Shown: positions 16,270-24,817 of the stretch, piece by piece | Position numbering within the stretch: position 1 is the stretch's first letter | Layout of the letters: every line of letters starts with the position of its first letter | Assembly: GCF_900177675.1 (NCBI RefSeq) | Contig: NZ_FXWM01000002.1 | Location: forward strand, 248,001 to 312,000 | Source: Bacillus sp. OV166 | GTDB taxonomy: Bacteria; Bacillota; Bacilli; Bacillales; Cytobacillaceae | Direction of reading: 5' to 3' | DNA: 64,000 nt | Position numbers and translations under genes: made by a program | The notes under the pieces: generated by a model | Database searches by the model: none | The model's input: only the letters and a program-made list of their open reading frames with translations | Told to the model about the DNA's origin: nothing

Positions 16270-16401
16270 ATGGGAATGTATGAACAAGCCTATAGCAGGT
16301 ATATGGAGAAATGTGAGGAATTTGGAATTAAGGCCATTGATTTTATTGAGTTTATTCGGAACTTAACGACAGAACAAATTCAAATTATAGTAAGTAACTA
16401 A
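16270..16401 (+). CDS. hypothetical 43-aa protein
   Basis: Helical, charged small protein: MGMYEQAYSRYMEKCEEFGI then AIDFIEFIRNLTTEQIQIIV. GGAGAAC lies before the ATG with good spacing. I do not recognise it; its setting among plasmid-like repeats suggests a plasmid or ICE gene. Confidence 0.5.
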   Translation: MGMYEQAYSRYMEKCEEFGIKAIDFIEFIRNLTTEQIQIIVSN

Positions 16402-16455
16402 TCAGACTGGAACATAGTATCCTCTTATTAGTTTAGTCTATTTAACTAACGCCTA

Positions 16456-16730
16456 CATTCCATAGGTTCCTGTTCCATTTACGGCAGGCTGCCGTACCAA
16501 ACGAGTCGAAAATCTTAAAGACCTTGGGCTTCTCGCCCAAACCTATCCAACGGTAGCCCGTTGGATCGTATTATACGGCCCCTATTAATCTCCTTCTTTG
16601 TTCTATTTATTGTAATCGTTTGCTCATAAGGGCGGTCAAGGGTGCTACGCTAGCGCTTCGCAAAGTTTGTGAACTTTTTTAAGAAGGGCGCTTAAAAAAC
16701 TTCACAAACTTGAAGCCCGTTGACAGCCCT
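16456..16730. repeat. plasmid-like module, copy A (conserved 57-bp block plus long hairpin)
   Basis: 16456-16512 (CATTCCATAGGTTCCTGTTC ... ACCAAACGAGTCGAAAA) is about 80% identical to 34396-34454. It is followed at 16630-16730 by a long inverted repeat: AAGTTTGTGAACTTTTTTAAG against CTTAAAAAACTTCACAAACTT, enclosed by GGTCAAGGG-type arms, as in copy B. Both modules keep this order, so they derive from one ancestor, probably a plasmid or integrative element. No gene in 16402-16776. Confidence 0.6.
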
Positions 16731-16776
16731 TTTTGCAAAGATTGGGAGAGGTCAAACAAAAAAGGTGTGATAGAGA

Positions 16777-16998
16777 ATGGAAACAAGTTTTCATGGGTTG
16801 AAGGTAGCAAAATCAAGCACAGGTTATTTTGTAGGTAGATTTTTTCAGGAAGATGAGGCTAGCACAAAATTTGTTCGACTAACCGATGATTTGAGCAGCA
16901 AACAAGAAGCCATCCAGTGGATCGAAGCCATTTATGGAAGATGGAGCAGAAAGGAAAGAGGGGTAGCTTTATCAAGACTAAAGGTGAAAATTCATTGA
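16777..16998 (+). CDS. hypothetical 73-aa protein
   Basis: Small basic protein with an N-terminal beta-type start (FHGLKVAKSSTGYFVGRFF) and a helix LSSKQEAIQWIEAIYGRWSR. The layout 'short strand region, then helix with WIEAIYGRW' resembles plasmid or phage accessory proteins, but I do not know the family. A weak site (AAAGGTGTG) precedes the ATG. Confidence 0.5.
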   Translation: METSFHGLKVAKSSTGYFVGRFFQEDEASTKFVRLTDDLSSKQEAIQWIEAIYGRWSRKERGVALSRLKVKIH

Positions 16999-17650
16999 TT
17001 TTAAAAGGCTCTTACATATTAGATATGTATCATATATGCCCTTGGCTTTGAACCTTGCAGGGTCGTGTTTCTCTTACAAAGGGAGCAAGTTGCCTCTACT
17101 CCAACACCTATCAAGGTTACACGACCCTTCTTCAAAGTAAAGGGACCGCTAACGCTCATATATTATACATAGTGGACATAATTAATTTGGTCCGTTTAAT
17201 GTGTAAAAGATGTTGAAATTTCACCAAAAAGGCGTACATATTAAACATAATGTACGCCTTTTTTTATGGTCTAGTTAAATTTTCTCCCTCTTCTTTGTTA
17301 TTTTTTATTTTTGTGTTATTTCGTCTTGTTTGGAGGCAGCGAGCCCCAACAAGACGGCATCATCTATGCTGCGCATGGATGAAGCATAAAAACCTTAAAA
17401 GGTCTGTTTTAAACTTGTACTGTTCCAGAATCTCATTTCAAGAATTTTAATGAGGTTTTAATAGAAAAATTCCGAAAATGTGCGCTAAGCCATTTCCTAA
17501 CTATTAATTAAAGATAAAAAATTGTTGGATTATTGTAAATATTCGGTTAAATCGACAAACATTTTACAATCACTTATTTATAATGGGGGAAGGTGATTCT
17601 AGTTTGTCCAAAAAGGTTTTTCTACATTTTTTATAGGGGGAGATGTAAAC
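16999..17650. other. gene-poor stretch with inverted repeats and a terminator
   Basis: GGTCGTGT (17060) pairs with ACACGACC (17118). At 17229-17266 AAAAGGCGTACAT and ATGTACGCCTTTTTTT form a strong terminator. The 66-codon frame after it has no ribosome site and no protein-like features. Nothing else seen. Confidence 0.5.
17229..17266 (+). terminator. intrinsic terminator
   Basis: AAAAGGCGTACAT, loop ATTAAACATA, ATGTACGCCTTTTTTT. Confidence 0.8.
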
Positions 17651-17881
17651 ATGGATTTTTATGAAAAGTTACCTACTGATTTTTTAATTGCTTTTTATGA
17701 TGAAATGATGAAAAACATTGAAAAAGGATTATTAACGAAAAATATGTATTATGAATTAGGTTTACTGATTTCAGTTGCAAGTCATAGGGGTTTTACATTA
17801 GAGCAACCATGCGACTTTGAACAGATAGTCGATCAAAAGGCTCTGGATGATTTTATTCAATTTACGCAAAATGTAACGTAA
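17651..17881 (+). CDS. hypothetical 76-aa protein
   Basis: Acidic helical protein (MDFYEKLPTDFLIAFYDEMM, then KNIEKGLLTKNMYYELGLLI). GGGGGAGATG gives a strong ribosome site. I do not recognise the family; the size and all-helical nature are typical of Bacillus regulatory or adaptor peptides. Convergent with the Spo0E-like gene. Confidence 0.6.
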   Translation: MDFYEKLPTDFLIAFYDEMMKNIEKGLLTKNMYYELGLLISVASHRGFTLEQPCDFEQIVDQKALDDFIQFTQNVT

Positions 17882-17983
17882 TAAGGGATGTTTTTAACCA
17901 TCTTGTGAACTTTTACTATGTAACCATCAAAAGAAAATCAAAAAAAAATTCCCGTATTCATTTGTGAAAATACAGGACTTTAA

Positions 17984-18163
17984 TCAAACCTCTGAATGTT
18001 GTTGATTTTTACTTTTTTGATACATCGTGATGAGCTCGTCTAATTTCCGACTGCAACAAAGGGTGTCATCGCTATTTAATCCAGTTTTTCCCGCAATTAG
18101 GATCAAAATCTTTCTCATCTGATTGATCCGGTCCTCTAGTTCCTCAATCTCGATAAACATCAT
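17984..18163 (-). CDS. Spo0E-family aspartyl-phosphate phosphatase
   Basis: 59 residues, below most ORF cut-offs. IEELEDRINQMRKILILIAG is helix 1 and SRKLDELITMYQK carries the Spo0E signature (S-x-x-L-D, then I..Y), with the catalytic-region Asp in KLDEL. Spo0E-type phosphatases remove phosphate from Spo0A~P and delay sporulation. AGGGGAATGT precedes tandem ATGs at 18163 and 18160. A hairpin (CCTGTATT/AATACGGG with T-run on the minus strand, 17943-17977) follows the stop. Confidence 0.8.
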   Translation of the reverse strand: MMFIEIEELEDRINQMRKILILIAGKTGLNSDDTLCCSRKLDELITMYQKSKNQQHSEV

Positions 18164-18524
18164 ACATTCCCCTGATTCTCTTTAACTGTTTTTAATTCGA
18201 TAAATTGGTTTTCCTCGCAATTATTATTATGCGAAAAATTCTGTATAATTGGAATACATCTGACAAAACCCCCTAAAACATTACAAATAATTTTGTAGAT
18301 AAAAGAACTTAGGGCGAAAAGAAAGGAACAAGAGGCCTTTCTCTCAGTCGTACTTGTCGCTTTTTTCGGTTTCCTCCTTCATTCCGTACGTTTCCAAGGT
18401 ATTTATAGGTAGCCACGAGCATACTTAGAAAAACAAGAATAAATCGTAGACTGCGCATTCATGCAGCTTAAAAGACAATCAATTTTCCGTTTCGATGTTG
18501 ACTAAGTCAACAGGAAGGGATAGG
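18164..18524. other. intergenic, third relative of the plasmid-like module
   Basis: 18316-18355 has GAAAGG/CCTTTC pairing followed by CTCAGTCGTACTTGTCGCTT, close to 34306-34350 (ACAGAAAGG/CCTTTCTGT then CAGTCCGTACGTGTCGCTT). No gene. Confidence 0.45.
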
Positions 18525-18968
18525 ATGACACGCAACTAAACGGATCATTGAAAAGTTTCCGAAATTTAAAGGTAAGTTAAAGCTGTATTCCGAAGATTAG
18601 CTTGGTTTTTTGAAGCTCCCAAATATGAAAGTTTTAATATCGGATTATTGTATCATCATTTAGAGAATGAATGGCTCGAATTCGCGTTAGAATTAATGAC
18701 TCAGTTCTTTAGAGAGGATACGTATTTAATTCAAAAACCTACCTTTCCCATTCTTCGAGAAACGCCGGATCATTATTTTAATCAAAAGCAGTTTGCTGAT
18801 TTCTTATCGGAACAAGGCTTGAATTATGATAAGCGGAAATTAAATGTGTATTATAGTCGAGGGAAAATACCGAAAGCGGATGTTGAACTTGCAGGTAGAC
18901 CGTATTGGAGTAAATCTACAGTCGAAGAGTTTTGCGAACAGGAGAAAGTTCGTTTGAAAAAGGATTAA
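18525..18968 (+). pseudogene. plasmid-type gene with two frameshifts
   Basis: GGAAGGGATAGG precedes ATG-ACA-CGC. The protein then reads on in three frames: MTR, then TKRIIEKFPKFKGKLK, then AVFRRLAWFFEAPKYESFNI and onward to KKD at 18968. Each switch needs one base (near 18534 and near 18573). The long last piece ends with DKRKLNVYYSRGKIPKADVE and GRPYWSKSTVEEFCEQEK, which looks like a winged-helix or excisionase-type DNA-binding tail. Family unknown. Confidence 0.5.
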
Positions 18969-19307
18969 GCTAAACCAGAAGTTTTTCTAGTTAAACCCAT
19001 AAGGGTGAGATATGGTCATGAATGTTCAAGTACTAAAGATGCATTTAAACGAATTAAAAGCCGTAGCGATATGATATGGCTTCAGATTTTAGCGGGAGTG
19101 ACAATTCCAACGTCAAACGAGGACGATAATTCCTGTTCCGTCATTATACACTTATTTATTACTCTAAGGTTTCGTAGTTGGAATCATTTTTTATGAAATC
19201 GAAAAATACGCAGTAAAACAAAAGGTATTTTTAAAAAACATCGTAACCGAAATAAATGCATATTTTCTGCACATTTTTGTTGTAGGATTTGTATGATTCT
19301 AATTTTT
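18969..19307. other. remnant-like coding debris
   Basis: Protein-like pieces occur in different frames, e.g. KDAFKRIKSRSDMIWLQILA near 19030 and GFVVGIIFYEIEKYAVKQKV near 19172, with stops between. No intact gene. Confidence 0.35.
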
Positions 19308-19319
19308 AGGAGGATTACG

Positions 19320-20189
19320 ATGAAGCGAAGATTTCTTACATTGGTTGTTTTTTCACTAATTATATCAGTATTCTTAGCAGCTTGTTCAAAAGATGATTCA
19401 ATGGATCATGGAGATATGGACCATAACTCAAATAAAAAACAACCGGTAACAAGCCATGAAGGGATGAATCACGGTGATATGACATCCACTCCTCAAAAGG
19501 ATAATACCAAAGTAGAGTTTTCCTTTAATGAAAAACCTGAAAGTGGAAAACAAATCCCTTTAAACATTCAGGTAAATAATAAGAATGGTCAACCAATAAA
19601 GGATTTTGAAGTCGAACATGAAAAACTCATGCACTTAATTGTTGTAAGTAAAGATTTATCCTATTTTGACCATATTCATCCTGAATATAAAGGGAGCGGA
19701 TTATTTACAATTAATTCAAATTTTCCTTCCGGAGGGGAATATAAGCTCTTTGCCGATTTTGTACCTAAAGGAGCAGAAAAAATGGTAAAAACTTATGACG
19801 TAACAGTAGCAGGAAACAAAGTAAGGACTACACCTTTAACAGAAGAAAAGGAATTAACAAAAGTAGTGGATGGTAAAGAGGTGACGTTGAAATTTGACCA
19901 TTTGATGACTGAAATGGACTTGACGATGACATTCACGATTAAAGATGCTAATACAAAGCAGCCTATTATTAATTTACAACCATATTTAGGTGCAGTAGGA
20001 CATGTTGTAGCAATTAGTGGTGATACAGAAACTTATTTACATGTTCATCCAATAGACGAAAAAGCAACAGGTCCAGATGCGAAATTTATGACAAGTTTCC
20101 CTGAGGGTGGTCTCTATAAAATTTGGGGACAATTCCAACAAAACGGAAAAGTAATTACTGTGCCATTTACCATAAATGTACCAAAATAA
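19320..20189 (+). CDS. His-rich exported lipoprotein next to copper genes
   Basis: 289 residues. Lipobox FLAAC puts the lipid on Cys22; Met/His/Asp-rich repeats follow (DSMDHGDMDHN, EGMNHGDM), typical of copper- or silver-binding tails. Two related domains follow: one with KLMHLIVVSKDLSYFDHIHP, the other with YLGAVGHVVAISGD...YLHVHP, each with a conserved HxHP end. AGGAGG lies 6 bases before the ATG at 19320; the upstream in-frame ATG at 19293 is not supported. A paralogue lies at 23918, beyond copA. A metal-binding role in the copper cluster is inferred; the reaction is unknown. Confidence 0.7.
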   Translation: MKRRFLTLVVFSLIISVFLAACSKDDSMDHGDMDHNSNKKQPVTSHEGMNHGDMTSTPQKDNTKVEFSFNEKPESGKQIPLNIQVNNKNGQPIKDFEVEHEKLMHLIVVSKDLSYFDHIHPEYKGSGLFTINSNFPSGGEYKLFADFVPKGAEKMVKTYDVTVAGNKVRTTPLTEEKELTKVVDGKEVTLKFDHLMTEMDLTMTFTIKDANTKQPIINLQPYLGAVGHVVAISGDTETYLHVHPIDEKATGPDAKFMTSFPEGGLYKIWGQFQQNGKVITVPFTINVPK

Positions 20190-20202
20190 AAAAGACCTAT
20201 GT

Positions 20203-20331
20203 GGGTTTGAACTGCACCCCAATTGTTGGACACATTCTAACAGTGAGGGGTGCAGTTTTTCTATGGCTAAATTTACTGCAGATGATAAGTTAGCGGCGGT
20301 TCAACGTTATTTAGAAGGTGGAGAGACGTGA
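20203..20331 (+). mobile_element. IS3-family (IS150-like) end fragment
   Basis: TTTGAACTGCACCCCAATTG opens a fragment with the partner GGGGTGCAGTTTTT, then ATG at 20263 starts MAKFTADDKLAAVQRYLEGG, the N-terminus of an IS150-type OrfA. It stops at 20331 and no transposase body follows. Confidence 0.65.
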
Positions 20332-20427
20332 TGATTCCTTTATTGACAGCATGTTTGTAGCAGTTTTAACGTAATAAAATTCTATGTCAAATACCTATTT
20401 TAAAATTTTTTATAAAAAAGGCTTCAC

Positions 20428-20444
20428 ATACCATAGAGGGGTAT
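20428..20444. promoter_or_regulatory. CsoR operator upstream of csoR
   Basis: ATACCATAGAGGGGTAT is an ATACC/GGTAT inverted repeat of the kind bound by CsoR; the same theme recurs before copZ2 and copA. Confidence 0.65.
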
Positions 20445-20472
20445 AGTATTATGTGGTTAAGGAGGTGAGGCA

Positions 20473-20820
20473 ATGTTGATGAATTCAGAAAATCTTAATG
20501 AAATTGTTGAAATCGATCAATGCTGCTCATCAGACGGTGAAAGAAAAAGCCACCAATCAGATAAAGTGAAGAATAACTTAACAACAAGATTAAACCGAAT
20601 TGAAGGACAAATTCGAGGAATTAAAGGATTAATTGAAAAAGATACGTATTGTGATGATGTCATTACTCAAATATCTGCGACTCAATCCGCTTTAAACAGT
20701 GTCGCTCGTATTTTACTTGAAGGGCATATGAAGTCATGTGTTCTAGAAAAAATTCAAGAAGGGGATACGGAGATTTTAGATGAGGTAATGGTGACAATTC
20801 AAAAATTAATGAAAAAATAA
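20473..20820 (+). CDS. csoR: Copper-sensing repressor CsoR
   Basis: 115 residues, the all-helical DUF156 fold. The Cu(I) ligands are in place: Cys60 (TYCDDV), His85 and Cys89 (EGHMKSC), with the 25- and 4-residue spacing known for CsoR. RLNRIEGQIRGIKGLIE is the family signature. An N-terminal extension has an extra CC pair (residues 17-18) that is not part of the core site. Without copper it would repress the operon; Cu(I) releases it. AAGGAGGTG precedes the ATG and an ATACC...GGTAT operator lies upstream, so it is probably autoregulated. Confidence 0.92.
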   Translation: MLMNSENLNEIVEIDQCCSSDGERKSHQSDKVKNNLTTRLNRIEGQIRGIKGLIEKDTYCDDVITQISATQSALNSVARILLEGHMKSCVLEKIQEGDTEILDEVMVTIQKLMKK

Positions 20821-20844
20821 AAGGAGACTAAGCTATAAAAAAAA

Positions 20845-21048
20845 ATGACTCTAAACATAAAAGGTATGTCATGTGGCCATTGTATAAATTCAATTGAAGG
20901 CAGTGTAGGCAAATTATCCGGAGTTACTACTGTTAAAGTAAACTTGGATTCAGGAACTGTTAGTGTAGAGTTTAACCCGAACGAAGTAACGATTGATAAG
21001 ATAAAACAATTGATGACCAAGGGTATGAAGTCCAATAAATTTGATTAA
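20845..21048 (+). CDS. copZ: CopZ-like copper chaperone with frameshifted C-terminus
   Basis: Heavy-metal-associated domain with MSCGHCINSIEGSVGKLSGV; Cys residues of GMSCGHC bind Cu(I) for transfer to CopA. The last part of the frame (QLMTKGMKSNKFD) is foreign to the family. One base over, the DNA reads IDDQGYEVQ and a stop at 21037, the normal CopZ ending. So a one-base deletion near 21012 replaces the final strand. The nearest AGGAG is about 18 bases before the ATG, unusually far. It may be non-functional; a complete paralogue follows at 21135. Confidence 0.75.
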   Translation: MTLNIKGMSCGHCINSIEGSVGKLSGVTTVKVNLDSGTVSVEFNPNEVTIDKIKQLMTKGMKSNKFD

Positions 21049-21050
21049 AG

Positions 21051-21080
21051 AACGTGCAGAATAAAGCACGATTTCTTTTC
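21051..21080 (+). terminator. terminator between the two copZ genes
   Basis: AACGTGC and GCACG(ATT) form a stem with T-rich DNA behind it. Confidence 0.55.
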
Positions 21081-21090
21081 AGAAAATATA

Positions 21091-21110
21091 TACTATACTT
21101 GGGTATAGTA
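21091..21110. promoter_or_regulatory. CsoR operator upstream of second copZ
   Basis: TACTATACTTGGGTATAGTA is a near-perfect palindrome in the CsoR style, 24 bases before the copZ2 start. Confidence 0.65.
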
Positions 21111-21134
21111 ATTACGAATAAGGAGGATGAAAGA

Positions 21135-21374
21135 ATGGAGAATGTAATATTAGCTGTGAAAGGAATGTCATGTGGGCATTGTATAAATTCAATTGAAGGT
21201 AACGTAGGAAAATTAAATGGTGTTCATTTTGTAAAGGTTCACTTACATGAAGAAAAAGTAGATGTATCATTTGATTCGAAAGAGGTTTCTTTAAAGGAAA
21301 TTACTGACATTATAGAAGATCAAGGTTATGATGTAGAGCTGAGTAAATCGTCTAAAGGTCAAAGCTGTCACTAA
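21135..21374 (+). CDS. copZ: CopZ-like copper chaperone (intact)
   Basis: 79 residues. HMA domain with KGMSCGHCINSIEGNVGKLN, Cu(I)-binding CGHC, and the canonical end DIIEDQGYDVELSK followed by a short Ser/Lys tail ending QSCH with one more Cys-His. It would carry Cu(I) to the HMA domains of CopA. The longer frame starting at 21054 is not supported: AAGGAGG at 21119-21125 sits 9 bases before the ATG at 21135. It has its own CsoR-like operator and terminator. Confidence 0.9.
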   Translation: MENVILAVKGMSCGHCINSIEGNVGKLNGVHFVKVHLHEEKVDVSFDSKEVSLKEITDIIEDQGYDVELSKSSKGQSCH

Positions 21375-21383
21375 GAACTGTAA

Positions 21384-21414
21384 AAACGTGCTGTCTTTAG
21401 CGGCACGTTTTATT
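21384..21414 (+). terminator. terminator after copZ2
   Basis: AAACGTGC and GCACGTTTTAT form a stem with a T-tail. Confidence 0.7.
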
Positions 21415-21425
21415 CCCCTAAAAAA

Positions 21426-21444
21426 TATACCCCACTATAGTATA
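21426..21444. promoter_or_regulatory. CsoR operator upstream of copA
   Basis: ATACCCCACTATAGTAT resembles the two upstream sites and precedes copA by about 20 bases. Confidence 0.6.
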
Positions 21445-21465
21445 TGGTGATAGGAGTGTAAGGTT

Positions 21466-23886
21466 ATGATCGATAAAAAAGAAACAACACTTCAAATAGC
21501 TGGAATGACGTGTACAGCTTGTGCAGTGAGAATAGAAAAAGGTCTCAAAAAAATAGATGGAGTAGAGGATGCGAGCGTAAATTTTGCATTAGAAAAATCA
21601 AAAGTAACATTTGATTCGTCTAAAGCAAATGTAAATCAATTGAAGAAAAAAGTGGAATCTTTAGGATACAAAGTAGTGAGTGAGAAAGCTGAATTTGATA
21701 TAAGCGGCATGACGTGTGCAGCGTGTGCGAATAAAATTGAAAAACGTTTAAATAAGCTAAATGGTGTCCAAACCGCAACGGTGAACTTCGCCTTAGAATC
21801 AGCCCTTGTAGAATATAATCCTGATGAAGTTTCGGTCTCAGATATGAAGGAGGCCATTAATAAATTGGGTTATCGCTTGGAACAAAAGCAAGAAGCAAAA
21901 GGTGAAAAGGTTGATCAAAGACAAAAAGAAATAGAAAAGCAAAAAGGGAAATTTATTTTCTCTGCTATTTTATCGATCCCTTTACTTTGGGCGATGGTCA
22001 GTCATTTTGAATTGACTTCTTTTATTTGGTTGCCAAAGATGTTCATGAATCCTTGGGTTCAACTCGCGCTTGCGACTCCAGTTCAATTTGTAGTTGGCGG
22101 TCAATTTTACGTAGGTGCTTATAAAGCATTAAGGAATAAAAGTGCAAACATGGATGTTTTGGTAGCGCTTGGAACCTCAGCAGCTTATTTCTACAGTATC
22201 TACTTGAGTATTTTATCAATAGGCTCTGATGCACATATGGTGGAATTATATTTTGAAACAAGTGCTGTGTTAATTACTCTTATTATATTAGGTAAACTGT
22301 TTGAAGCAAAAGCAAAGGGACGTTCATCTGAAGCCATTAAAAAGCTTATGGGTTTACAGGCGAAAACGGCCACAGTATTAAGAGACGGGCAAGAATTGAA
22401 TGTACCAATTGAAGAGGTAATCACTGGTGATATCGTATATGTGAAACCAGGTGAAAAGGTACCTGTAGATGGAGTGATTTTTGAAGGAAGATCTGCCCTT
22501 GATGAGTCAATGATTACAGGTGAAAGTATTCCTGTCGATAAAACAGTTGGAGACTTCGTAATAGGATCAACCATTAATAAGAACGGGTTTTTAAAGGTAA
22601 AAGCAACAAAGGTAGGAAAGGATACTGCCTTAGCTCAAATCATCAAAGTAGTCGAAGAAGCTCAGGGATCAAAAGCACCAATCCAACGTTTAGCCGATGT
22701 TATATCAGGAATTTTTGTCCCAATTGTTGTTGGGATAGCCATTGTGACATTTCTAGTTTGGTACTTTGTGGTAAGTCCCGGAGAGTTTGCAGTAGCTCTT
22801 GAAAAGTTAATTGCTGTATTAGTTATCGCATGTCCATGTGCACTAGGCTTAGCTACACCTACGTCCATTATGGCAGGGTCAGGCCGGGCTGCTGAATATG
22901 GAATTTTGTTTAAAGGCGGGGAGCATCTTGAAACGACTCATCGATTGGATACAGTGATCCTTGATAAAACGGGAACTGTAACAAATGGAAAACCAACACT
23001 TACAGATGTTATTCTTTCAAATGGATTTGAAGAAAAGGAATTTTTAAAGTTAGTCGGTGCTGCAGAAAGAAATTCTGAACATCCGTTAGCTGAGGCAATT
23101 GTTGAGGGCATTAAAGAAAAAAGCATAGAACCGGGCAGCTCCGAACAGTTTGAAGCATTTCCTGGATTTGGAATACAATCTAAAGTGGAAAGCAAATCCT
23201 TGCTTATCGGAACGCGCCGGCTTATGGAGAAAAATAATATTGATGTTGGGAACATATTACCTAAGATGGAAAACTTAGAAAAGCAAGGTAAGACCGCAAT
23301 GCTAGTCGCAATTGATCATCAATTTGCTGGAGTGATTGCTGTCGCAGATACAATTAAAGAAACCTCTCAAAAAGCGATTGAACGGTTAAAAAATATGGGT
23401 CTTGAGGTTGTTATGATTACAGGAGATAACAAGCAGACGGCTCAAGCAATTGCAAATGAGGTCGGAATTGATCATGTTATAGCAGAGGTTCTGCCAGAAG
23501 GTAAGGCAGAAGAAGTTAAAAAGCTTCAACAAGCAGGAAAGAAAGTAGCGATGGTCGGTGACGGTATTAACGATGCACCAGCGTTAGCTATTGCAGATAT
23601 TGGTATGGCAATCGGTACAGGTACTGATGTAGCAATGGAAGCTGCTGATATCACCTTAATCAGAGGAGACTTAAATAGTATTGCCGATGCCATCTTTATG
23701 AGTAAAATGACGATTCGAAATATCAAGCAAAATCTATTTTGGGCCTTTGCTTATAATGCTATAGGAGTTCCAATTGCAGCACTAGGATTTCTGGCACCAT
23801 GGCTTGCAGGAGTAGCAATGGCGTTTAGTTCAGTTTCAGTTGTTTTAAATGCACTCAGATTACAAAGGATTAAGTTAAAAGGATAA
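21466..23886 (+). CDS. copA: Copper-exporting P1B-type ATPase CopA
   Basis: 806 residues. Two N-terminal HMA domains (GMTCTACAVRIE near residue 14 and GMTCAACANKIE near 82), then eight membrane segments. Key motifs: TGES phosphatase loop, CPC (VIACPCALGLATP) transport site, DKTGT phosphorylation site, HP (SEHPLA) nucleotide site and GDGINDAPAL hinge. It uses ATP to move Cu(I) from the cytoplasm to the outside, taking it from CopZ. Complete and typical in length. ATG follows ATAGGAGTG. Regulated by CsoR to judge from the operator. Confidence 0.95.
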   Translation: MIDKKETTLQIAGMTCTACAVRIEKGLKKIDGVEDASVNFALEKSKVTFDSSKANVNQLKKKVESLGYKVVSEKAEFDISGMTCAACANKIEKRLNKLNGVQTATVNFALESALVEYNPDEVSVSDMKEAINKLGYRLEQKQEAKGEKVDQRQKEIEKQKGKFIFSAILSIPLLWAMVSHFELTSFIWLPKMFMNPWVQLALATPVQFVVGGQFYVGAYKALRNKSANMDVLVALGTSAAYFYSIYLSILSIGSDAHMVELYFETSAVLITLIILGKLFEAKAKGRSSEAIKKLMGLQAKTATVLRDGQELNVPIEEVITGDIVYVKPGEKVPVDGVIFEGRSALDESMITGESIPVDKTVGDFVIGSTINKNGFLKVKATKVGKDTALAQIIKVVEEAQGSKAPIQRLADVISGIFVPIVVGIAIVTFLVWYFVVSPGEFAVALEKLIAVLVIACPCALGLATPTSIMAGSGRAAEYGILFKGGEHLETTHRLDTVILDKTGTVTNGKPTLTDVILSNGFEEKEFLKLVGAAERNSEHPLAEAIVEGIKEKSIEPGSSEQFEAFPGFGIQSKVESKSLLIGTRRLMEKNNIDVGNILPKMENLEKQGKTAMLVAIDHQFAGVIAVADTIKETSQKAIERLKNMGLEVVMITGDNKQTAQAIANEVGIDHVIAEVLPEGKAEEVKKLQQAGKKVAMVGDGINDAPALAIADIGMAIGTGTDVAMEAADITLIRGDLNSIADAIFMSKMTIRNIKQNLFWAFAYNAIGVPIAALGFLAPWLAGVAMAFSSVSVVLNALRLQRIKLKG

Positions 23887-23917
23887 TCTATCTATTAAAA
23901 AGAGAGGAGTGTTCCTT

Positions 23918-24793
23918 ATGAAACAAAAAAACATTTTGACCTGGGCGATTTCAGCTATTATTTATCTCGGGTTAGTAATTGGCGGATATACCGTATATGC
24001 AAGCTTGGACAGTAATGACGATCACACTGATACCCATGCAGAAACAAATGGTAACGAGGACAAAGAATCTATTAATGAGCAAGCACATAACGATCATCAT
24101 ACTAGCCAAAGAAGTGATGGTAAGGATTCAGGGCATTCAGAACATGTAGCTCAATCAGAAAGCGAAGTGGTCACAAACGTAAAATATGAAGATGGTTTAA
24201 TGATCATAGATGTGAAGGACAAAGATCAAAAATCACCTGAATTAGAAATTTCACATGAAAAGATTATGCATTTAATTATTGTAAGTGCCGACTTAGACGA
24301 TTATTATCATTTACATCCTGAGGAAAAGGGAAATGGCATTTATACTTTGAAATTCGCCCTACCTGAAAACTCTTATAAAGCATTTGTTGATATTAAACCC
24401 AAAAACCTTGCCTATCAGGTTAGTCCGATAGAGCTGCATCTGGGGAAAGGTCATGGTGAACATGAAGAAAATTCACTAAAGGTTGATACAAACTTAACAA
24501 AAACACTCAATGAAAAGACAGTTGAATTAACAACTACACAGCTAGGAATAAACAAAGATGTTACGTTAAGTTTTGATACCAAAGGGATTACTCCAGAGCC
24601 CTATCTAGGGGCTTTAGGCCATGTTGTTATTTTGGATGAGAAGGGTGAGAAATTTGTTCATGTGCACCCAACATCAGAAGAAAAGATACTATTTGAAACA
24701 AAATTTGATAAACCTGGGATCTACAAAGTGTGGGGAGAATTTAAATTTGATGGTAAAGTCAGTAGCTATCCATTTGTTATAGAGGTCAAATAA
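23918..24793 (+). CDS. membrane-anchored paralogue of the His-rich copper-cluster protein
   Basis: 291 residues. An N-terminal membrane anchor (ILTWAISAIIYLGLVIGGYT) replaces the lipobox of the paralogue at 19320. A His/Asp/Glu-rich linker (HTDTHAETNGNEDKES, HNDHHTSQRSDG, HSEHVAQ) follows, then the same two domains: KIMHLIIVSADLDDYYHLHP and YLGALGHVVILDEKG...FVHVHP. AGAGAGGAG lies 9 bases before the ATG at 23918; a GTG at 23909 is not needed. It follows copA by 31 bases and is likely in its operon. Metal handling at the outer face of the membrane is inferred. Confidence 0.7.
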   Translation: MKQKNILTWAISAIIYLGLVIGGYTVYASLDSNDDHTDTHAETNGNEDKESINEQAHNDHHTSQRSDGKDSGHSEHVAQSESEVVTNVKYEDGLMIIDVKDKDQKSPELEISHEKIMHLIIVSADLDDYYHLHPEEKGNGIYTLKFALPENSYKAFVDIKPKNLAYQVSPIELHLGKGHGEHEENSLKVDTNLTKTLNEKTVELTTTQLGINKDVTLSFDTKGITPEPYLGALGHVVILDEKGEKFVHVHPTSEEKILFETKFDKPGIYKVWGEFKFDGKVSSYPFVIEVK

Positions 24794-24817
24794 AAGGAAG
24801 AACAAAGGGGAATTCTT

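Noticed and set aside
17250..17450. 66-codon frame after the terminator at 17229
   Set aside because: Begins inside the terminator, lacks a ribosome site and has no protein-like pattern.
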